Source: CAYWKS01 sp964458935 | GTDB taxonomy: Bacteria; Planctomycetota; Phycisphaerae; Phycisphaerales; Zrk34 | Assembly (NCBI GenBank): GCA_964458935.1 | Contig: CAYWKS010000007.1 | Coordinates: 1 to 64,000 of the forward strand | DNA length: 64,000 bases | Direction: 5' to 3' | In this document: positions 44,306 to 52,485 of the stretch, in pieces | Layout: each line of letters opens with the position of its first letter | How positions within the stretch are numbered: position 1 is the stretch's first letter | The notes under the pieces: model-generated | Databases searched by the model: none | Seen by the model: the letters and a program-made list of their open reading frames with translations, nothing else | What the model was told of the DNA's origin: nothing | Position numbers and translations under genes: made by a program

Positions 44306-45373
44306 ATGGGGCTGTATCGGCCCCGAAAGGCGCAAAAGTCGGCCTCGCAACGGCTCGATACAACAGACGTGAGCGACGCGCCTGGTTCCAGCTTGCCCGC
44401 AGCCGACGCTGCGCCGCCGGTCGCCGTGGACCTGCCCACGGGCCGCGCTGCACACCGCGCCCGAGCCTGGGACGACACGGGCGTGCGGGTGAAGGTCGGC
44501 CTGCTCATCGTCGCCGCGTCGGTCTGGGGCACGGCGGTCGGCCTGGCCGCCGCCTCGCTCGAGGCGCATCTGTCGGTCGGCCTGACCGGCGCCGCCGCCG
44601 TGGCCGCCTGCGGCGCGTGGTTCGGCCGCAAGTGGATCGCCGACCCCATCGAGGACCTCGTTCAGCAGCTCAGCCGCATCACGCGCCCCGAGCGGCCGCT
44701 GTCAACCCGCGCCCTGCCGCGGCACCGCGAAGATGAGATCGGTCAGCTCGCCCGCGCCGTGCACCAGATCGCCGTCACGGCGCTGCGGGATCGCCACGAG
44801 GCCTCGAACCTGCGGCGAACCCTCGACGACCGCATTGCCAAGGCCACCGCCCGCGCCACCTCCCAACTGTCGCAGATGGCGATGCGCGACCCGCTCACCC
44901 AGCTCGGCAATCGCCGTTTCCTCGAGCAGCACCTCGACCCGCTTGTGCTGTCTTGCCGCGCCGCCGCCAGCGACCTGGTCTGTCTCATCATCGACATCGA
45001 CGAGTTCAAGTCGGTCAACGACTCGCTCGGCCACGCCGCCGGCGATGAGCTGCTCAAGTTCACCGCCCAGACGATCCGCGCCGTCAGCCGCCAGGACGAC
45101 TACATCATCCGGCTCGGTGGCGACGAGTTCGCGGTTTTCCTGCCCGGCTGCGACGTGGAGCACGCGACCAACTTCGCCGAGCGGCTGCAGGCGATGTTCT
45201 GCGAACACACGCGGCTGACGCTGCCGGACGTCGGTGATCGGGTCAGCATGAGCATCGGCGTCGCCTCCCTGCTGCGCGACCGTGTGCAGAACGGCACCGA
45301 GCTGATCCAGACGGCCGACCGCCGCCTGTACAATGCCAAGCAGCGGGGCAAGGGCCGCGCCGTCGGGCTGTGA
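44306..45373 (+). CDS. Diguanylate cyclase (GGDEF)
   Basis: 355 residues from ATG 44306 (GTG 44369 is an in-frame alternative). Two hydrophobic helices (about 63-83 and 88-106) place it in the membrane; a short HAMP-like linker (IADPIEDLVQQLSRI) leads to the cyclase domain. Active-site RLGGDEFAVF at 269-278 is intact and RQDD at 262-265 is the product-inhibition I-site, so it should make c-di-GMP under feedback control. DPLTQLGNRRFLEQHL near 195 is the domain start. No separate sensor domain is recognised; the short periplasmic loop cannot hold one. Probably affects motility or attachment, in keeping with the flagellar genes at 39-42.6 kb. Confidence 0.92.
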   Translation: MGLYRPRKAQKSASQRLDTTDVSDAPGSSLPAADAAPPVAVDLPTGRAAHRARAWDDTGVRVKVGLLIVAASVWGTAVGLAAASLEAHLSVGLTGAAAVAACGAWFGRKWIADPIEDLVQQLSRITRPERPLSTRALPRHREDEIGQLARAVHQIAVTALRDRHEASNLRRTLDDRIAKATARATSQLSQMAMRDPLTQLGNRRFLEQHLDPLVLSCRAAASDLVCLIIDIDEFKSVNDSLGHAAGDELLKFTAQTIRAVSRQDDYIIRLGGDEFAVFLPGCDVEHATNFAERLQAMFCEHTRLTLPDVGDRVSMSIGVASLLRDRVQNGTELIQTADRRLYNAKQRGKGRAVGL

Positions 45374-45395
45374 CCCGCACACCGCACGTCGAGGC

Positions 45396-46328
45396 TCAAG
45401 ACTCCGAGGCGTCGATCTCCTCCGCGTCGGCGACCTGCTGCGCGTAACGCTGGCGGTTCAGACGATTGTCCATCAGCAGGAACACACGGTCGCGCTGCTC
45501 CGCGGGCACCGCCTGGTCCAGCACTTCCCGTGCCAGCTTGATGTGTGTCCGACGGGAGACGTGCGTCACCACCACCGCCTCCGCATTCACCCCCTCCAGC
45601 AGTTCCACCAGGTCCGTCACGTGCAGGTGCTTGCCCACCTTCGCCCGCGAGCGGTGGCCCGGCTCGAGGAAGGTGCACTCGGTCACCAGGACCCGCGCCT
45701 CGGTGACCTCCGGCCGGCTCATGAACTCGCCCGGCGCCGTGTCGCCCAGATAGGTCACCAGCGGCACCTGCTTGATGTAGGTGATCTGCTCGCCGGCCTC
45801 CTTCAACTCCACCAGCTTGCTCTGCGGCAGACCCGCGTACTGCTCCCGCAGCTTGCTCCGCTTCTCCACCACCGCGAAGCCCAGGCTGGGCGTGGTGTGA
45901 ACCGTCTCGAACGCCCGCAGGAAGAACGTCTTCTTGATCTCGTACTCCTCGCTGGGCGTGCCGGGTTCCATCGTGACGACCTGATAAGGCGTGCGCTGGC
46001 CCTCGATGTCGATCCACGCGTTCATCAGCTTTCCGATCGGCTCGGCGAGCGTGGGATGGCACAGCACCGTGCCCGTGCCCATGCCCTGGAAGTGCCGCTG
46101 GGAAAAGTAGTACGCCAGCCCCGCCGCATGGTCCATGTGACCGTGGCTGAGCGCCACGAAGTTGCTCGCCAGCGCCAGCCGCGGGCAGCGGCCGATGTCG
46201 AAGCACAGGTCCAGCTCCGGCACCTGGATCACGGTCTCTTCGCCGGCGATCGAATAGCCCTGAACTCGGAACGGTGGAAAGTAGAGGAAGCCCGTGGCGG
46301 GCGTGCGAGGCGGCTCGTGCGGGATCAT
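45396..46328 (-). CDS. Metallo-beta-lactamase-fold hydrolase (RNase Z-like)
   Basis: 310 residues from ATG 46328. The metal-binding motif LSHGHMDHAAGLAYYF (HxHxDH) is near 61-75, with LVTECTF near 220 and VVVTHVSRR near 255 giving the later metal ligands. The N-terminal FRVQGYSIAGEETVIQVPELDLCFDIG resembles RNase Z-like proteins of planctomycetes and cyanobacteria that lack the tRNA-binding arm. It probably hydrolyses a phosphoester or nucleic acid substrate in the cytoplasm, not determinable here. It is convergent with the GGDEF gene (22-nt gap) and downstream of the M28 peptidase gene by 83 nt on the same strand. Confidence 0.85.
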   Translation of the reverse strand: MIPHEPPRTPATGFLYFPPFRVQGYSIAGEETVIQVPELDLCFDIGRCPRLALASNFVALSHGHMDHAAGLAYYFSQRHFQGMGTGTVLCHPTLAEPIGKLMNAWIDIEGQRTPYQVVTMEPGTPSEEYEIKKTFFLRAFETVHTTPSLGFAVVEKRSKLREQYAGLPQSKLVELKEAGEQITYIKQVPLVTYLGDTAPGEFMSRPEVTEARVLVTECTFLEPGHRSRAKVGKHLHVTDLVELLEGVNAEAVVVTHVSRRTHIKLAREVLDQAVPAEQRDRVFLLMDNRLNRQRYAQQVADAEEIDASES

Positions 46329-46411
46329 GTCAAGGCTCCATCGGGGTTGCTCTCGCAACCTCGGGGCGAAAAGCCGCCATCCTAAGCCCCACGCACAAGC
46401 CCGTCCAACCG

Positions 46412-48004
46412 CTAGGGCGCGGCGGCTGCCTCCTCGCCGTGCGTCGGTTCCTCGACGTCCGCCGGGGACCCGGGCGCGGCATACCCGATCGCCCGCGGCG
46501 CCGCCGCGACCTCCGCCACGATCCGCTCGACCAGGTCGATCACCCGCACCGCGCCGGCGGCGTTGAGCTTGTCCGCCGTGTCGGCCGGTGTGTGGTAGTC
46601 GCGGTGCAGACCCGTGAACACATGCAAGACCGGCACGCCCATCCGGTAGAACGTCGAGTGGTCCGAGGCCCCGAACCCCGACCCGGTCGCCCGGACCTCC
46701 AAATCGCCGTCGGCCGCGGCCCGGTCGATCACCGCCCGCCACCGCCGGCCCGTATCGACGCCGAACACCATGACGCGCCCATCGCGCAGCCGCCCGATCA
46801 TGTCGAGGTTGATCATCGCCGCGACGTCGTTGGCGTCGAGGCCGGCCTGTTCGAGATGCTTCACGAAGTACTGCGACCCGACGAGGCCTCGCTCTTCTCC
46901 GGTGAACGCGACGAACATCAAGGCGCGCGTCGACCGGGCCGCGGCGCCGCCCCGGGCGGCGAACCTTCGGGCGAGGATCACCAGCCCCGCGGTGCCGGAC
47001 GCGTTGTCGTCCGCGCCGTAGTGGATGGCCCGCCGGGTCGCGCGCGAGCCCCAGTCGCCGCGGCCGAGGTGATCGTAGTGCGCGCCCACAACGACCACCT
47101 CGTCGGCCAGTTCACCGGCGCCCCGCACCACAGCCCCCACGTTGTGCGAGACCACGCGCTCGATGCGCAGCTCGATGCGGCCGGCCACGTCCACGCCCAG
47201 CGGCTCGACGATCGCGCTGGCGTCGGCCTGACGCTGCAGGCGCCGCGCCGCCCGGCCCGCGTCGCCACGCCCGCCCGCGCCGAGCATCCGCTCAAACTCC
47301 TGGTAGTCGATCATCATCACCGGCACGTCCACCGGGTCGAAATGCAGCGCCGCACTGCTGCGCGGCATGGGTGCGGCAGACCGCGCCGGCGGATTCACGA
47401 TGACCACCGCCGCCGCCCCTCGCTCGGCCGCACGACGCGCCTTGCGCGACAGGTATGCATGTGCCGTCCAGTCGCCTTGCTCGGCCCACCGGCTGTTGCC
47501 GTCGGCGGTCATCGGCTCGTACCGGTACAGCACGACCACCGCGCCACGCAATACCTCGTCGTCCGCGCCGGCATAGCTGTCGTAGTCGCGCTCGGGCGCG
47601 ACCACGCCGTAGCCCGCGAAAACCGCCGGACCGGCGAACGACCCACCCGCGCCCATCGCCAGCGGCCGCGGCTTCATGATCCGATGCTCATCGGCCCGGT
47701 CGTCGCCGAACGCCAGACGCGCCTCGATCACGTCGACGCCGACCGCAACCTGCAACGCCTGCGTGTACCGCCCGTCGAACGCCGGCGCGAGCCCGGCCTC
47801 GGCGAACCACGCGACCAGTTCGTCCCGCGCCTTGTCGATTCCTTCACTACCGGGCGCGCGGCCGCCCAACGCGTCGGACGCAAGGTACGAAGCGATCCGG
47901 TGAAACTGCCCCGCCTCGCCGTTCAACGCCGGATCGTTCGGCGCGGTCGCCACCGCACAACCGGCTACGAGCACGATCCACAACCATGTTGCCCGTCGCA
48001 TCAT
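46412..48004 (-). CDS. Exported M28-family zinc peptidase lipoprotein
   Basis: 530 residues from ATG 48004 (a second ATG follows directly). The signal IVLVAGC is a lipobox, so the protein is a lipoprotein. A PA-type insertion domain (VVVLYRYEP ... AAVVIVNPP) precedes the M28 catalytic domain. Metal ligands are readable in VVVGAHYDHLGRG (His, with D two residues on), HYGADDNASGTAGL (bridging Asp), FTGEERGLVGS (catalytic Glu pair), MINLDMIGRLR (Asp) and HRDYHTPADT (final His). It is an aminopeptidase-type enzyme acting in the envelope on peptides; specificity is unknown. A TACGAT 6 nt before the ATG suggests a leaderless promoter. Confidence 0.93.
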   Translation of the reverse strand: MMRRATWLWIVLVAGCAVATAPNDPALNGEAGQFHRIASYLASDALGGRAPGSEGIDKARDELVAWFAEAGLAPAFDGRYTQALQVAVGVDVIEARLAFGDDRADEHRIMKPRPLAMGAGGSFAGPAVFAGYGVVAPERDYDSYAGADDEVLRGAVVVLYRYEPMTADGNSRWAEQGDWTAHAYLSRKARRAAERGAAAVVIVNPPARSAAPMPRSSAALHFDPVDVPVMMIDYQEFERMLGAGGRGDAGRAARRLQRQADASAIVEPLGVDVAGRIELRIERVVSHNVGAVVRGAGELADEVVVVGAHYDHLGRGDWGSRATRRAIHYGADDNASGTAGLVILARRFAARGGAAARSTRALMFVAFTGEERGLVGSQYFVKHLEQAGLDANDVAAMINLDMIGRLRDGRVMVFGVDTGRRWRAVIDRAAADGDLEVRATGSGFGASDHSTFYRMGVPVLHVFTGLHRDYHTPADTADKLNAAGAVRVIDLVERIVAEVAAAPRAIGYAAPGSPADVEEPTHGEEAAAAP

Positions 48005-48010
48005 GGCCCC

Positions 48011-48016
48011 ATCGTA
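48011..48016 (-). promoter_or_regulatory. -10 hexamer TACGAT, M28 peptidase
   Basis: TACGAT on the minus strand ends 6 nt before ATG 48004. No Shine-Dalgarno sequence is present. Confidence 0.4.
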
Positions 48017-48058
48017 TGCGTTGCCGCCTGATCACGCCCCCGCCACCGTGGGTCCCGC

Positions 48059-48415
48059 TCACCAGCCATCGACATCGTCCGCCCGGCTGCCGTGGACGAA
48101 CGTCTGCAAGTCATCGATGCGATAGGTCTGGTGCGCCGACTGCATATACGCGCGGAACTCGGCAAGCGTGATGTCGCCATCCTCACTGCGGAATTCCACG
48201 CCGTTGATGACCTCGTAGAACTGGAGCTCGCCGGGCAGGGCGACCCCGCCGCGGTCCCGCCACAAGAGGCGATGCTCGTCCGACGAGGACATGATGCGGC
48301 TTCGTACGCTGTTACCCTCGCCGTGCTCCAATACGACGTACGCAAGCCGACCGAACCGCGTGCCGTGCGTCACCATGACGGGATGCGGGCTCGATGCAGA
48401 CGTCGTCACGTGCAT
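48059..48415 (-). CDS. Hypothetical protein
   Basis: 118 residues from ATG 48415. Soluble, no signal peptide or membrane helix. It contains the phrases FGRLAYVVLEHGEGNSVRSRIM, RDRGGVALPGELQFYEVINGVEFRSEDGDITLAEFRAYMQS and ends in DDVDGW. The start is 10 nt before the stop of the membrane-protein gene upstream, so the two are translationally linked. I recognise no family. The EDGDITLAEFRAYMQ segment weakly resembles an EF-hand or dockerin loop, but a single partial loop is not enough to claim calcium binding. Confidence 0.55.
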   Translation of the reverse strand: MHVTTSASSPHPVMVTHGTRFGRLAYVVLEHGEGNSVRSRIMSSSDEHRLLWRDRGGVALPGELQFYEVINGVEFRSEDGDITLAEFRAYMQSAHQTYRIDDLQTFVHGSRADDVDGW

Positions 48416-48963
48416 CGGGCGGGGATGGCTCGTTCGATCACGAACGCCCCCGCGTTGACAACGATCGCGACGCTGACGCCGAGAGCCACGGTCAGCCACA
48501 AGCGCGCCTTGTCCGGCGTGGTCAGGTCGCGCCTGCCGTCGCGGTTCGATCGAATCCATTGACTCACCGGCGGTGTGACAACCACAGCAAGCGCGTAGAT
48601 CAGCGGCAGGCAAAACGCCACGACCGGCAACAGCGTCCACCCCAGAACGTGGCCCTTGTATTCGCCGAGGATGTGCAGCGGTACGGTGTCTCGAAGACCG
48701 GCCACGCCAATCATCGCCACCACCGACGCGCCGAAGATCACCAGCAGCACCCACACGCCGCCCCAGGCGATGGGGCGACGCTTGAACAGGTACACCGCCA
48801 GAACCAGCAGCATGATCGTATAAAAGCCGCCTCTTGGAGCACCGACGCCGAGGCTGATCGCCATGTCGGTCAAACAGAAGAACGCGTAGACGGCGACGAC
48901 GAACGCCGCCCGGTCCAGTCGTCGCTGCGCCTGTTGATCGTTACGGGTCGTGTCGCCCGGCAT
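48406..48963 (-). CDS. Hypothetical membrane protein
   Basis: 185 residues with about five hydrophobic segments (20-38, 46-60, 67-87, 108-128 and 157-177) and short polar loops; a cytoplasmic basic segment SNRDGRRDLTTPDKAR separates the last two. No recognised family. A perfect TATAAT lies 7 nt before the ATG, so the transcript is probably leaderless. It overlaps the following unknown gene by 10 nt. The pair might form a small two-protein unit. Confidence 0.6.
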   Translation of the reverse strand: MPGDTTRNDQQAQRRLDRAAFVVAVYAFFCLTDMAISLGVGAPRGGFYTIMLLVLAVYLFKRRPIAWGGVWVLLVIFGASVVAMIGVAGLRDTVPLHILGEYKGHVLGWTLLPVVAFCLPLIYALAVVVTPPVSQWIRSNRDGRRDLTTPDKARLWLTVALGVSVAIVVNAGAFVIERAIPARCT

Positions 48964-48970
48964 GACAACG

Positions 48971-48976
48971 ATTATA
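48971..48976 (-). promoter_or_regulatory. -10 hexamer TATAAT, membrane protein gene
   Basis: Perfect TATAAT on the minus strand, ending 7 nt before ATG 48963, without a ribosome site between. Confidence 0.6.
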
Positions 48977-49181
48977 CCAATTTCGCGGCGGATGACTCGG
49001 CGGTGGCGCAGGCGGAGCGTGGGCCGCGCGTTGGGCCTCCATGCTGCCGGGCGCTCCGGGGTCTTCGCGTCCTACGTGCCGCTTTCGTGATCTTCGTGTC
49101 ACCCGTTGTGGCGCAGAAAAACAGCGCGGCGATGGGCGTCGTCGCGCTGTCGGTGATCGGTGATCGGAGGTCGGCCCGGCG

Positions 49182-49514
49182 TCAGGCGCTGAAGCTCGAG
49201 CCGCAGCCGCAGGTGCTCGTGGCGTTGGGGTTCTTGAAGACGAACCCGCGGCCCATGATCTCGTCCTTGAAATCGATCTCCACGCCTTCGAGGTAGAGCA
49301 GGCTCTTCGGGTCGCAGATGATCTTCACGCCGTGCTGGTCGAATTCCTCATCGTTGTCGTGGCGGTTCTCGGTCAAGTCGAGCACATAGGTGAAGCCCGA
49401 GCAGCCGCCGCCCTTGACACCAACCTTGAGGAAGACGTTGCCCAGGTCCAGGCTCTGCTGGTCACAGATGCTCCTGATCTCGCGTGCGGCGGTTTCGGTC
49501 AATACAACGCTCAT
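49182..49514 (-). CDS. Iron-sulfur cluster assembly protein, IscA/ErpA/HesB family
   Basis: 110 residues from ATG 49514, GGAG 9 nt upstream (ATG 49529 is an alternative). The three cluster-binding Cys are in GGGCSGFTYVL and STCGCGSSF, as in A-type carriers. It delivers 4Fe-4S or 2Fe-2S clusters to target proteins in the cytoplasm. It lies 55 nt after the stop of an Rrf2-type regulator gene on the same strand, an arrangement like iscR-iscA that implies control by cluster status, although iscS and iscU are not in the window. Confidence 0.93.
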   Translation of the reverse strand: MSVVLTETAAREIRSICDQQSLDLGNVFLKVGVKGGGCSGFTYVLDLTENRHDNDEEFDQHGVKIICDPKSLLYLEGVEIDFKDEIMGRGFVFKNPNATSTCGCGSSFSA

Positions 49515-49569
49515 GGCTGCAATCTCCATCTGATGGTCTGTCTTACCAGTGTAGGCGGTGCCGGCGGCT

Positions 49570-50148
49570 CTATCGACCCGTCGGCGATGCGTCGGATGCG
49601 GCGCCGCGTGAGGCGGTCACCTCGGTCATGTCCCCAAGCAGGTCGGCGAGGGTCAGTTGTTCGAGCAGGCCCAGCACGCGTTCGTTGAGGCGCTGGATCG
49701 GCTTCATGATGGGGCAGTCGGGGCTGATGCGACACGCCTTTTCGGTGTTGGCGCCGTCGTCGCCGGGCGAGGCTTCGATGCCCAGGTCCTCGCAGCAGGG
49801 CGCCATGCGGATGGGCCCGTCGACCGCCTGGATGATATCGCGAATGCGCAGGGCCGCGGGGTCGCCAGCGAGTTCGTAGCCGCCGCGGGCGCCACGCCGG
49901 GCGCGGACGACGCCGGCCTTGTTCAGCATCTTGAGCAGCTTCATCACCATCGGGGCGGGCATGTTGTACCGCTCGGCGATCTGCCGGGCGCTCTGGGGTG
50001 CGGCGTCGGCGTTGTCGTCGGCGCCGCGGGCCAGGCTCACCAGCGCGATCAGCGCGTAATCGACCTTGCGTGTGAAGCTGAACAATCTCGGGCGATCTCC
50101 GGCCCCGGTCGCCGGGGCATTGTTCGCCGGCGAGCCGGGGCTGTCCAC
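49570..50148 (-). CDS. Rrf2/IscR-like transcriptional regulator
   Basis: 192 residues from GTG 50148. The winged-helix domain is standard: FSFTRKVDYALIALVSLAR, QSARQIAERYNMPAPMVMKLLKMLNKAGVVRARRGARGGYELA and IRDIIQAVDGPI. The C-terminal cysteine loop, which holds a 2Fe-2S or 4Fe-4S cluster in IscR and NsrR (Cx5Cx5C), reads APCCEDLG, a 19-residue spacer, then CRISPDC; so the Cx5C pair is kept but the first Cys is moved about 12 residues away. It probably senses Fe-S or redox state and controls the downstream iscA-type gene. Divergent from exbD, 46 nt away. Confidence 0.9.
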   Translation of the reverse strand: MDSPGSPANNAPATGAGDRPRLFSFTRKVDYALIALVSLARGADDNADAAPQSARQIAERYNMPAPMVMKLLKMLNKAGVVRARRGARGGYELAGDPAALRIRDIIQAVDGPIRMAPCCEDLGIEASPGDDGANTEKACRISPDCPIMKPIQRLNERVLGLLEQLTLADLLGDMTEVTASRGAASDASPTGR

Positions 50149-50182
50149 CGGCGGGCCCGCCGACCGGGTCGGCGCGTTGGGC

Positions 50183-50188
50183 TACAAT
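50183..50188 (+). promoter_or_regulatory. -10 hexamer TACAAT, exbD-tonB-like operon
   Basis: TACAAT ends 6 nt before ATG 50195; no Shine-Dalgarno sequence precedes the ATG. Confidence 0.5.
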
Positions 50189-50194
50189 GGCTGC

Positions 50195-50680
50195 ATGGCC
50201 CTGAGGCTCCGCCGCCACACCCCCGAGCCGCGCTTCGAGCTCACCCCGCTGCTCGACGTGATCTTCCTGCTGCTGACGTTTTTCATCTACAGCCAGGTGC
50301 TGCTGATTCGGCCGTATATCCTGCCGGTGGCGCTGCCGCGGGTGACGGCGGGCCAGACGGCCGAACCGGCACGGGTCTGGGGCGTGACGCTCGACAGCGC
50401 GGGGCAGTTGTACTTGAACGAAGAGCCGATCGACCTGGCCGGCCTGCAGCAGCGTCTCGGTGATCGGGCGGACCAGCCGGCCGACGATCGGCCGCAGATC
50501 TTCGTGGCGCTGGAGGCGGTTGCGGCGCGAGGACCGGCCCCGGTCGATCGCGGGCTCATGCTGGTGGAGCTGATGGACACGCTGCGGGCGGAAGGGATCG
50601 ACCAGTACGGGCTGGTGGTGAAGCCGGAACCGGGCAGCGGCGGCGGGTCGGGATCGACCCCGGGCGCCGCCGGGGAATGA
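50195..50680 (+). CDS. ExbD/TolR-family biopolymer transport protein
   Basis: 161 residues from ATG 50195. One N-terminal membrane helix with the family's conserved Asp: FELTPLLDVIFLLLTFFIYSQV near 14-35, in which the Asp of LLDVIF carries the proton-linked charge of ExbD. The periplasmic part is about 110 residues with a Gly/Ser tail. ExbD pairs with ExbB to energise TonB-type machines. No exbB gene is adjacent, so it may use the ExbB at 58172 or another copy. The next gene, 4 nt downstream, is a TonB-like protein. Confidence 0.85.
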   Translation: MALRLRRHTPEPRFELTPLLDVIFLLLTFFIYSQVLLIRPYILPVALPRVTAGQTAEPARVWGVTLDSAGQLYLNEEPIDLAGLQQRLGDRADQPADDRPQIFVALEAVAARGPAPVDRGLMLVELMDTLRAEGIDQYGLVVKPEPGSGGGSGSTPGAAGE

Positions 50681-50683
50681 GTC

Positions 50684-51895
50684 ATGGATCGCGAAGCGAT
50701 CGTGCCGCTGACGATTGGGCTGGTGCTGGCGATCTTCGTGCACCTGCTGGCGGCGCCGACGCTGCGTGATCGTCTGGACGAGCAAGAGTCGGACTATCGC
50801 CTGCGTGCGCGGCAGGCCGACCCCAACCGCCCCGAGCCGCCTCAACGCCTGCGTCAGCTCACGCCCGGCCTGACCGAACACCGCAGCACGCAGGTGAACC
50901 TGGTCAGCTACGACCACTACCAGGAGTTGATGGCGCAACAGAGCCAGGTCGATCAGCCCGCGGTGCAGCGGGACGTGGAACCGGACCCGGCGGCGCAGCA
51001 GACGCCTGTCGATCCCACGCCCCCGCGGCAGGCGGTCGCCGATCGCGAGCAACCGGTCGCGGCTCAACCGACACCTCCTTCATCGGCGCAGCGGCCGTCG
51101 CCGCCAACGCCGGCGTCGCCGGCGAGGGTGCAGGACGCGGCGCCGCCGGATGAGCAATCGGGCGAGTCGACCGAGCCGCCGGCGCCGCCGCTGCCGGACC
51201 TGCCGGTCGCGCGGGCTGAGTCGGCCGACGAGCCGGACCTGCTGGATCGGCCGAGCGAGACGGAGGCGACGCGGCCGGGGCGCATCGCGATGGACCTGCC
51301 CGAGCCGAACCCGGCGTCTGATCTGGAGGCGCCGCGCCTGACGGCGCCGCCGATGCCGCCGCAGCCCGAGCAGGCCCCGACCCGGCCGCAGCCGGCCAGC
51401 CCGCCGTCGCCGGCACGGCAGACCCAGCCCGCCGAGCAGACCAACGCGACCGAGCGGCCCCAGCCCACGCCCGCCGCTCGCGAGGACTTCGAGTCGCCAC
51501 CGGTCCGGCGGATCGAGTACGCCCGGGTGCAGCCCGGTGCCGTGCTCAGCGTCCGCGGCGTCCGTATCAAGACCGCCCGGCCCCGATACAGCGTCACTGC
51601 CATGATGACCACGGTCCCGGGCGATCCGGTGTTCACGCTGCACTTCAATGCCCAGGGCAAGGTCATCAAGGTCGAGAAGCTGCGATCGACCGGGTACGAC
51701 AACGTGGACGGACCGATCGTGGCGAGCTTGTACAAGTGGACCGCGAAAGGGCCGATCCCGGAGGAGGGTTTGACGCTGGAGAAGCTGCGGCTGCTGCTGC
51801 GATCGAGCCCGAGGCCGGGCAATCCCGATCCGGAGCAGGACGACGAACTCGACGATGAGATGGACGAGACGGACGACGAGGACGAGCAGCCGTGA
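50684..51895 (+). CDS. TonB-like energy-transducing protein
   Basis: 403 residues. One N-terminal membrane helix (residues 8-25), a long Pro/Gln/Ala-rich periplasmic linker (about 100-280), and a C-terminal domain with the TonB-like stretch GDPVFTLHFNAQGKVIKVEKLRSTGYDNVDGPIVASLYKWTAKG near 316-360. The last 25 residues are almost all Asp and Glu (EDDELDDEMDETDDEDE), which is unusual for TonB. It probably transmits ExbBD energy across the periplasm. Start ATG is 4 nt after the exbD stop. Confidence 0.72.
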   Translation: MDREAIVPLTIGLVLAIFVHLLAAPTLRDRLDEQESDYRLRARQADPNRPEPPQRLRQLTPGLTEHRSTQVNLVSYDHYQELMAQQSQVDQPAVQRDVEPDPAAQQTPVDPTPPRQAVADREQPVAAQPTPPSSAQRPSPPTPASPARVQDAAPPDEQSGESTEPPAPPLPDLPVARAESADEPDLLDRPSETEATRPGRIAMDLPEPNPASDLEAPRLTAPPMPPQPEQAPTRPQPASPPSPARQTQPAEQTNATERPQPTPAAREDFESPPVRRIEYARVQPGAVLSVRGVRIKTARPRYSVTAMMTTVPGDPVFTLHFNAQGKVIKVEKLRSTGYDNVDGPIVASLYKWTAKGPIPEEGLTLEKLRLLLRSSPRPGNPDPEQDDELDDEMDETDDEDEQP

Positions 51896-51914
51896 CCCTG
51901 TCGATGCATGCGGT

Positions 51915-51920
51915 TATAAT
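51915..51920 (+). promoter_or_regulatory. -10 hexamer TATAAT, tRNA-Arg
   Basis: TATAAT 25 nt before the tRNA. The -35 position (51892-51897, GTGACC) overlaps the stop codon region of the TonB-like gene. Confidence 0.55.
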
Positions 51921-51945
51921 CGTCTGCGATTGATTGACACTTCGC

Positions 51946-52019
51946 GCACCCGTAGCTCAGCTGGATAGAGCGTGTGCCTCCGGAGCACAAGGTCGCAGGT
52001 TCGAATCCTGCCGGGTGTA
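51946..52019 (+). tRNA. tRNA-Arg (anticodon CCG)
   Basis: 74-nt cloverleaf: acceptor GCACCCG (51946-51952) pairs with CGGGTGT (52012-52018), D-arm AGCTCAGCTGGATAGAGC, anticodon stem TGTGC/GCACA with loop CTCCGGA, T-arm AGGTTCGAATCCT, discriminator A52019. CCA is not encoded. Confidence 0.97.
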
Positions 52020-52485
52020 TTGGTCGTTGATTGGGCCCGCCGCCGGGAAGTGTGGTCGGCGCGGCGGGGCTGGGGGTCGCGACATTTTCCGGGATTGTTA
52101 ATGTTTCTTTTTGATTAAGCACTGGCGCGGTTGTGCGCACGGGGCGGTCGTGTGTCCGCCCTACCCTCCTTCCCGGGCGGACATCGGTTATAAGCATTTT
52201 GCTGACAGTTGTTTGACGTTGGAACGGGGGTGTGTCCGGGTCTGGCCGGGCGGACAGTTCGGGCGATCGGGCGGGCGGTGCAACGTCGCGGGCTATACGA
52301 CGTAAACTATTGATTGTGAGCTGTTTGTATTCTCGGTGGGCGCGCGGGGGCGGCGTTGGTCCCGTGGTGGCCGGGGCGGGTCTTTGGATCGCGGATTTGG
52401 GGTGTGTCCGAGGCATGGGCGTCGCGCTCCCCCTATGGGGCGGCGCGGCGCGGGATGGCGCATGTCGGCGGCGTTTGGCGCGGAA
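52020..52485. other. Intergenic region after tRNA-Arg
   Basis: 466 nt, no supported gene. AT-rich patches at 52083-52120 and 52295-52335 contain possible promoter hexamers, but no downstream plus-strand gene starts here. It ends against the convergent Sel1-repeat gene. No terminator stands out. Confidence 0.45.

Noticed and set aside
48150..48200. EF-hand or dockerin domain in the 118-residue unknown protein
   Set aside because: Only one loop-like stretch (EDGDITLAEF), no second copy, and no exported context.
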